A DNA stretch of 36,364 nucleotides from NCBI GenBank assembly GCA_900766195.1, contig CAAFUN010000002.1, positions 1 through 36,364 of the forward strand, written 5' to 3'. The DNA is from an uncultured Bacteroides sp. Lineage in GTDB: Bacteria > Bacteroidota > Bacteroidia > Bacteroidales > Bacteroidaceae. Below the pieces are notes generated by a model. The model was not told the origin of the DNA, did not search any database, and saw nothing but the letters and a program-made list of their open reading frames with translations. How positions within the stretch are numbered: the stretch's first letter is position 1; each line of letters begins with the position of its first letter. Shown here piece after piece: positions 35,352-36,364 of this stretch. The position numbers and the translations under genes are program-made.

Positions 35352-36283
35352 TATTTCTTTCCTCCTAAATAGTTCAACATGCTTTTGATTACATATTCCG
35401 GTGCCTTAAAGATAGTGCCATGCTTATGTCCTCGTGGCAAGGAAACCTGATCTGTCCTGTTTGTAAAGTGAATAAAATCTTTTGTTTCCATCGCCCCAAA
35501 GATCTTCTTCCTATACATATCGAAATAGATCATATAATGATCTCCCACCTGTTCAACAGCAGGTCCCTCCACAAATTCTTCCGTAAAAGCAGGTGATGCT
35601 GCCGACCACGGTCCTTCAGGTGAAGAAGCAAACGCCACTTTCAGATTCCGATTGGGACGTGTATTATCTTTCAGTACCATTACATAATCATTCGGTGCAC
35701 GCTTTAATAAAGTAGCATCAATACTACTGAATCCAGGATCATACAGAAGCTTGGTTTCAGACAATGTTTCAAAATTTTTTGTTGTCATATAATAGAGCCG
35801 ATGATTATTTTGTTCATCTTCGGCACCTTTGGCAAACTTGTAAGGTATGCACGAAGCCCATACCACCATAAATTGCTGTTTCTCATCGTCATAAAAGAGT
35901 TCCGGTGCCCAAACATTCACTGTAGTTGTATCATGTGCCATTACCGGAATTAATCTTTCCGTAGACCAGTGAATCAAATCCTTACTATGTGCATATCCGA
36001 AGCCCAAATCACCCTTCCAACTGGAAGTCCAAACCAAATGAAAAGTTCCATCGGGCGAAACAACAATAGAAGGATCGCGCATCACTTTTTGCATCCCAAC
36101 CTCAGGCTTTAACCACTCTCCGGGAATACTATCCCAATGCATACCGTCTTCACTGTAGAGAAACCGCAACCCTTGGGTAGCCGGCTCCTGAAAGGAAGTG
36201 AAAACATAATACTCTTTATCGGCTTTACAGCCCCACAGCGAAATCAAGCAAAACACAATGCTCAATTTAATCAAATTACTCAT
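35351..36283 (-). CDS. GH43-like five-bladed propeller lipoprotein, first gene of the operon in the window
   Basis: The 310-residue protein has a lipoprotein signal (lipobox LWGC, Cys19), so it is membrane anchored, unlike the other operon enzymes with ordinary signal peptides. The GH43/propeller pattern is complete: Asp70 in MRDPSIV as base, WAPELFYD at 125-132, Asp189 in SSIDATLL as pKa modulator and Glu239 in FVEGPAV as acid. It should therefore be active on a furanoside or pyranoside, but I cannot name the substrate. It matches BT1021 by position only. The window ends 81 bp upstream of its start, and the operon promoter is not identifiable in that stretch. Confidence 0.72.
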   Translation of the reverse strand: MSNLIKLSIVFCLISLWGCKADKEYYVFTSFQEPATQGLRFLYSEDGMHWDSIPGEWLKPEVGMQKVMRDPSIVVSPDGTFHLVWTSSWKGDLGFGYAHSKDLIHWSTERLIPVMAHDTTTVNVWAPELFYDDEKQQFMVVWASCIPYKFAKGAEDEQNNHRLYYMTTKNFETLSETKLLYDPGFSSIDATLLKRAPNDYVMVLKDNTRPNRNLKVAFASSPEGPWSAASPAFTEEFVEGPAVEQVGDHYMIYFDMYRKKIFGAMETKDFIHFTNRTDQVSLPRGHKHGTIFKAPEYVIKSMLNYLGGKK

Positions 36284-36332
36284 AAATGGTGTTCGTTCTT
36301 TATTAAGGAGACGAAATATTAGTATAAATTGT

Positions 36333-36364
36333 ACTCTAAAAAGGAAAAAGGAAACTCTAAAAAA
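36333..36364. repeat. Direct repeat upstream of the operon's first gene
   Basis: ACTCTAAAAA occurs at 36333-36342 and again at 36354-36363, 21 bp apart, in the AT-rich leader about 50-80 bp upstream of the lipoprotein start at 36283. Two turns of spacing would suit a regulator, but the window ends inside the second copy and more copies may follow. Confidence 0.35.

Overview
The window reads as chromosomal DNA of a gut Bacteroidota, most likely Bacteroides or a close relative. The evidence is a polysaccharide utilization locus (PUL) type gene set, signal-peptide-bearing glycosidases, OMP_b-brl_3-type outer membrane barrels, a DUF4373 protein, and several matches to the Bacteroides -7 promoter element (TAnnTTTG) with TTTG-like -33 boxes about 20 nt upstream. 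No rRNA, tRNA, transposase or CRISPR array was seen.

Left part (1-11.6 kb, + strand) is accessory. It holds a DUF4373 (phage replisome-organizer-like) gene whose 3' third is built from a degenerate 22-bp iteron-like array. Next comes a lipoprotein-TPR-transmembrane-HTH regulator, then two SusD-less outer membrane beta-barrel proteins separated by a frameshifted remnant of a third. An AAA_14/DUF4143 ATPase follows, with three 33-bp direct repeats laid over its promoter, and then an S41-type peptidase. A long inverted repeat at 11586-11638 works as a shared terminator between this part and the right part.

Right part (11.66-36.3 kb, all - strand) is one long, tightly packed operon of eleven secreted carbohydrate-active enzymes, read from right to left. 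In order: GH43-like lipoprotein, GH143-GH142 fusion, GH78, GH28, CE19-like pectin methylesterase carrying an STN-like N-terminus, GH95, GH140, GH78-sialidase-fold fusion, GH127, GH141, GH78. From memory this is the enzyme set of the Bacteroides thetaiotaomicron rhamnogalacturonan-II (RG-II) locus (BT1001-BT1021 region). The enzymes would cooperate in the periplasm: methyl-ester removal, chain A trimming (GH95, GH141, GH127 and others), release of side chains A/B at apiose (GH140), removal of Rha-Kdo and Ara-Dha from chains C and D (GH78s, the sialidase-fold domain, GH143/GH142), and galacturonic acid release (GH28). SusC/SusD, PL1, GH2, GH106, GH137, GH138, GH139 and a PUL regulator are absent and presumably lie beyond the right edge or elsewhere.

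The RG-II pathway itself is known. The less explained signals are the in-gene iteron-like array with its AT-only palindrome, the 33-bp repeats over the ATPase promoter, the direct-repeat plus palindrome site over the barrel promoter, the STN-esterase fusion, the Asp in place of the usual acid Glu in one GH78, and the 7-residue tandem repeat inside another GH78.
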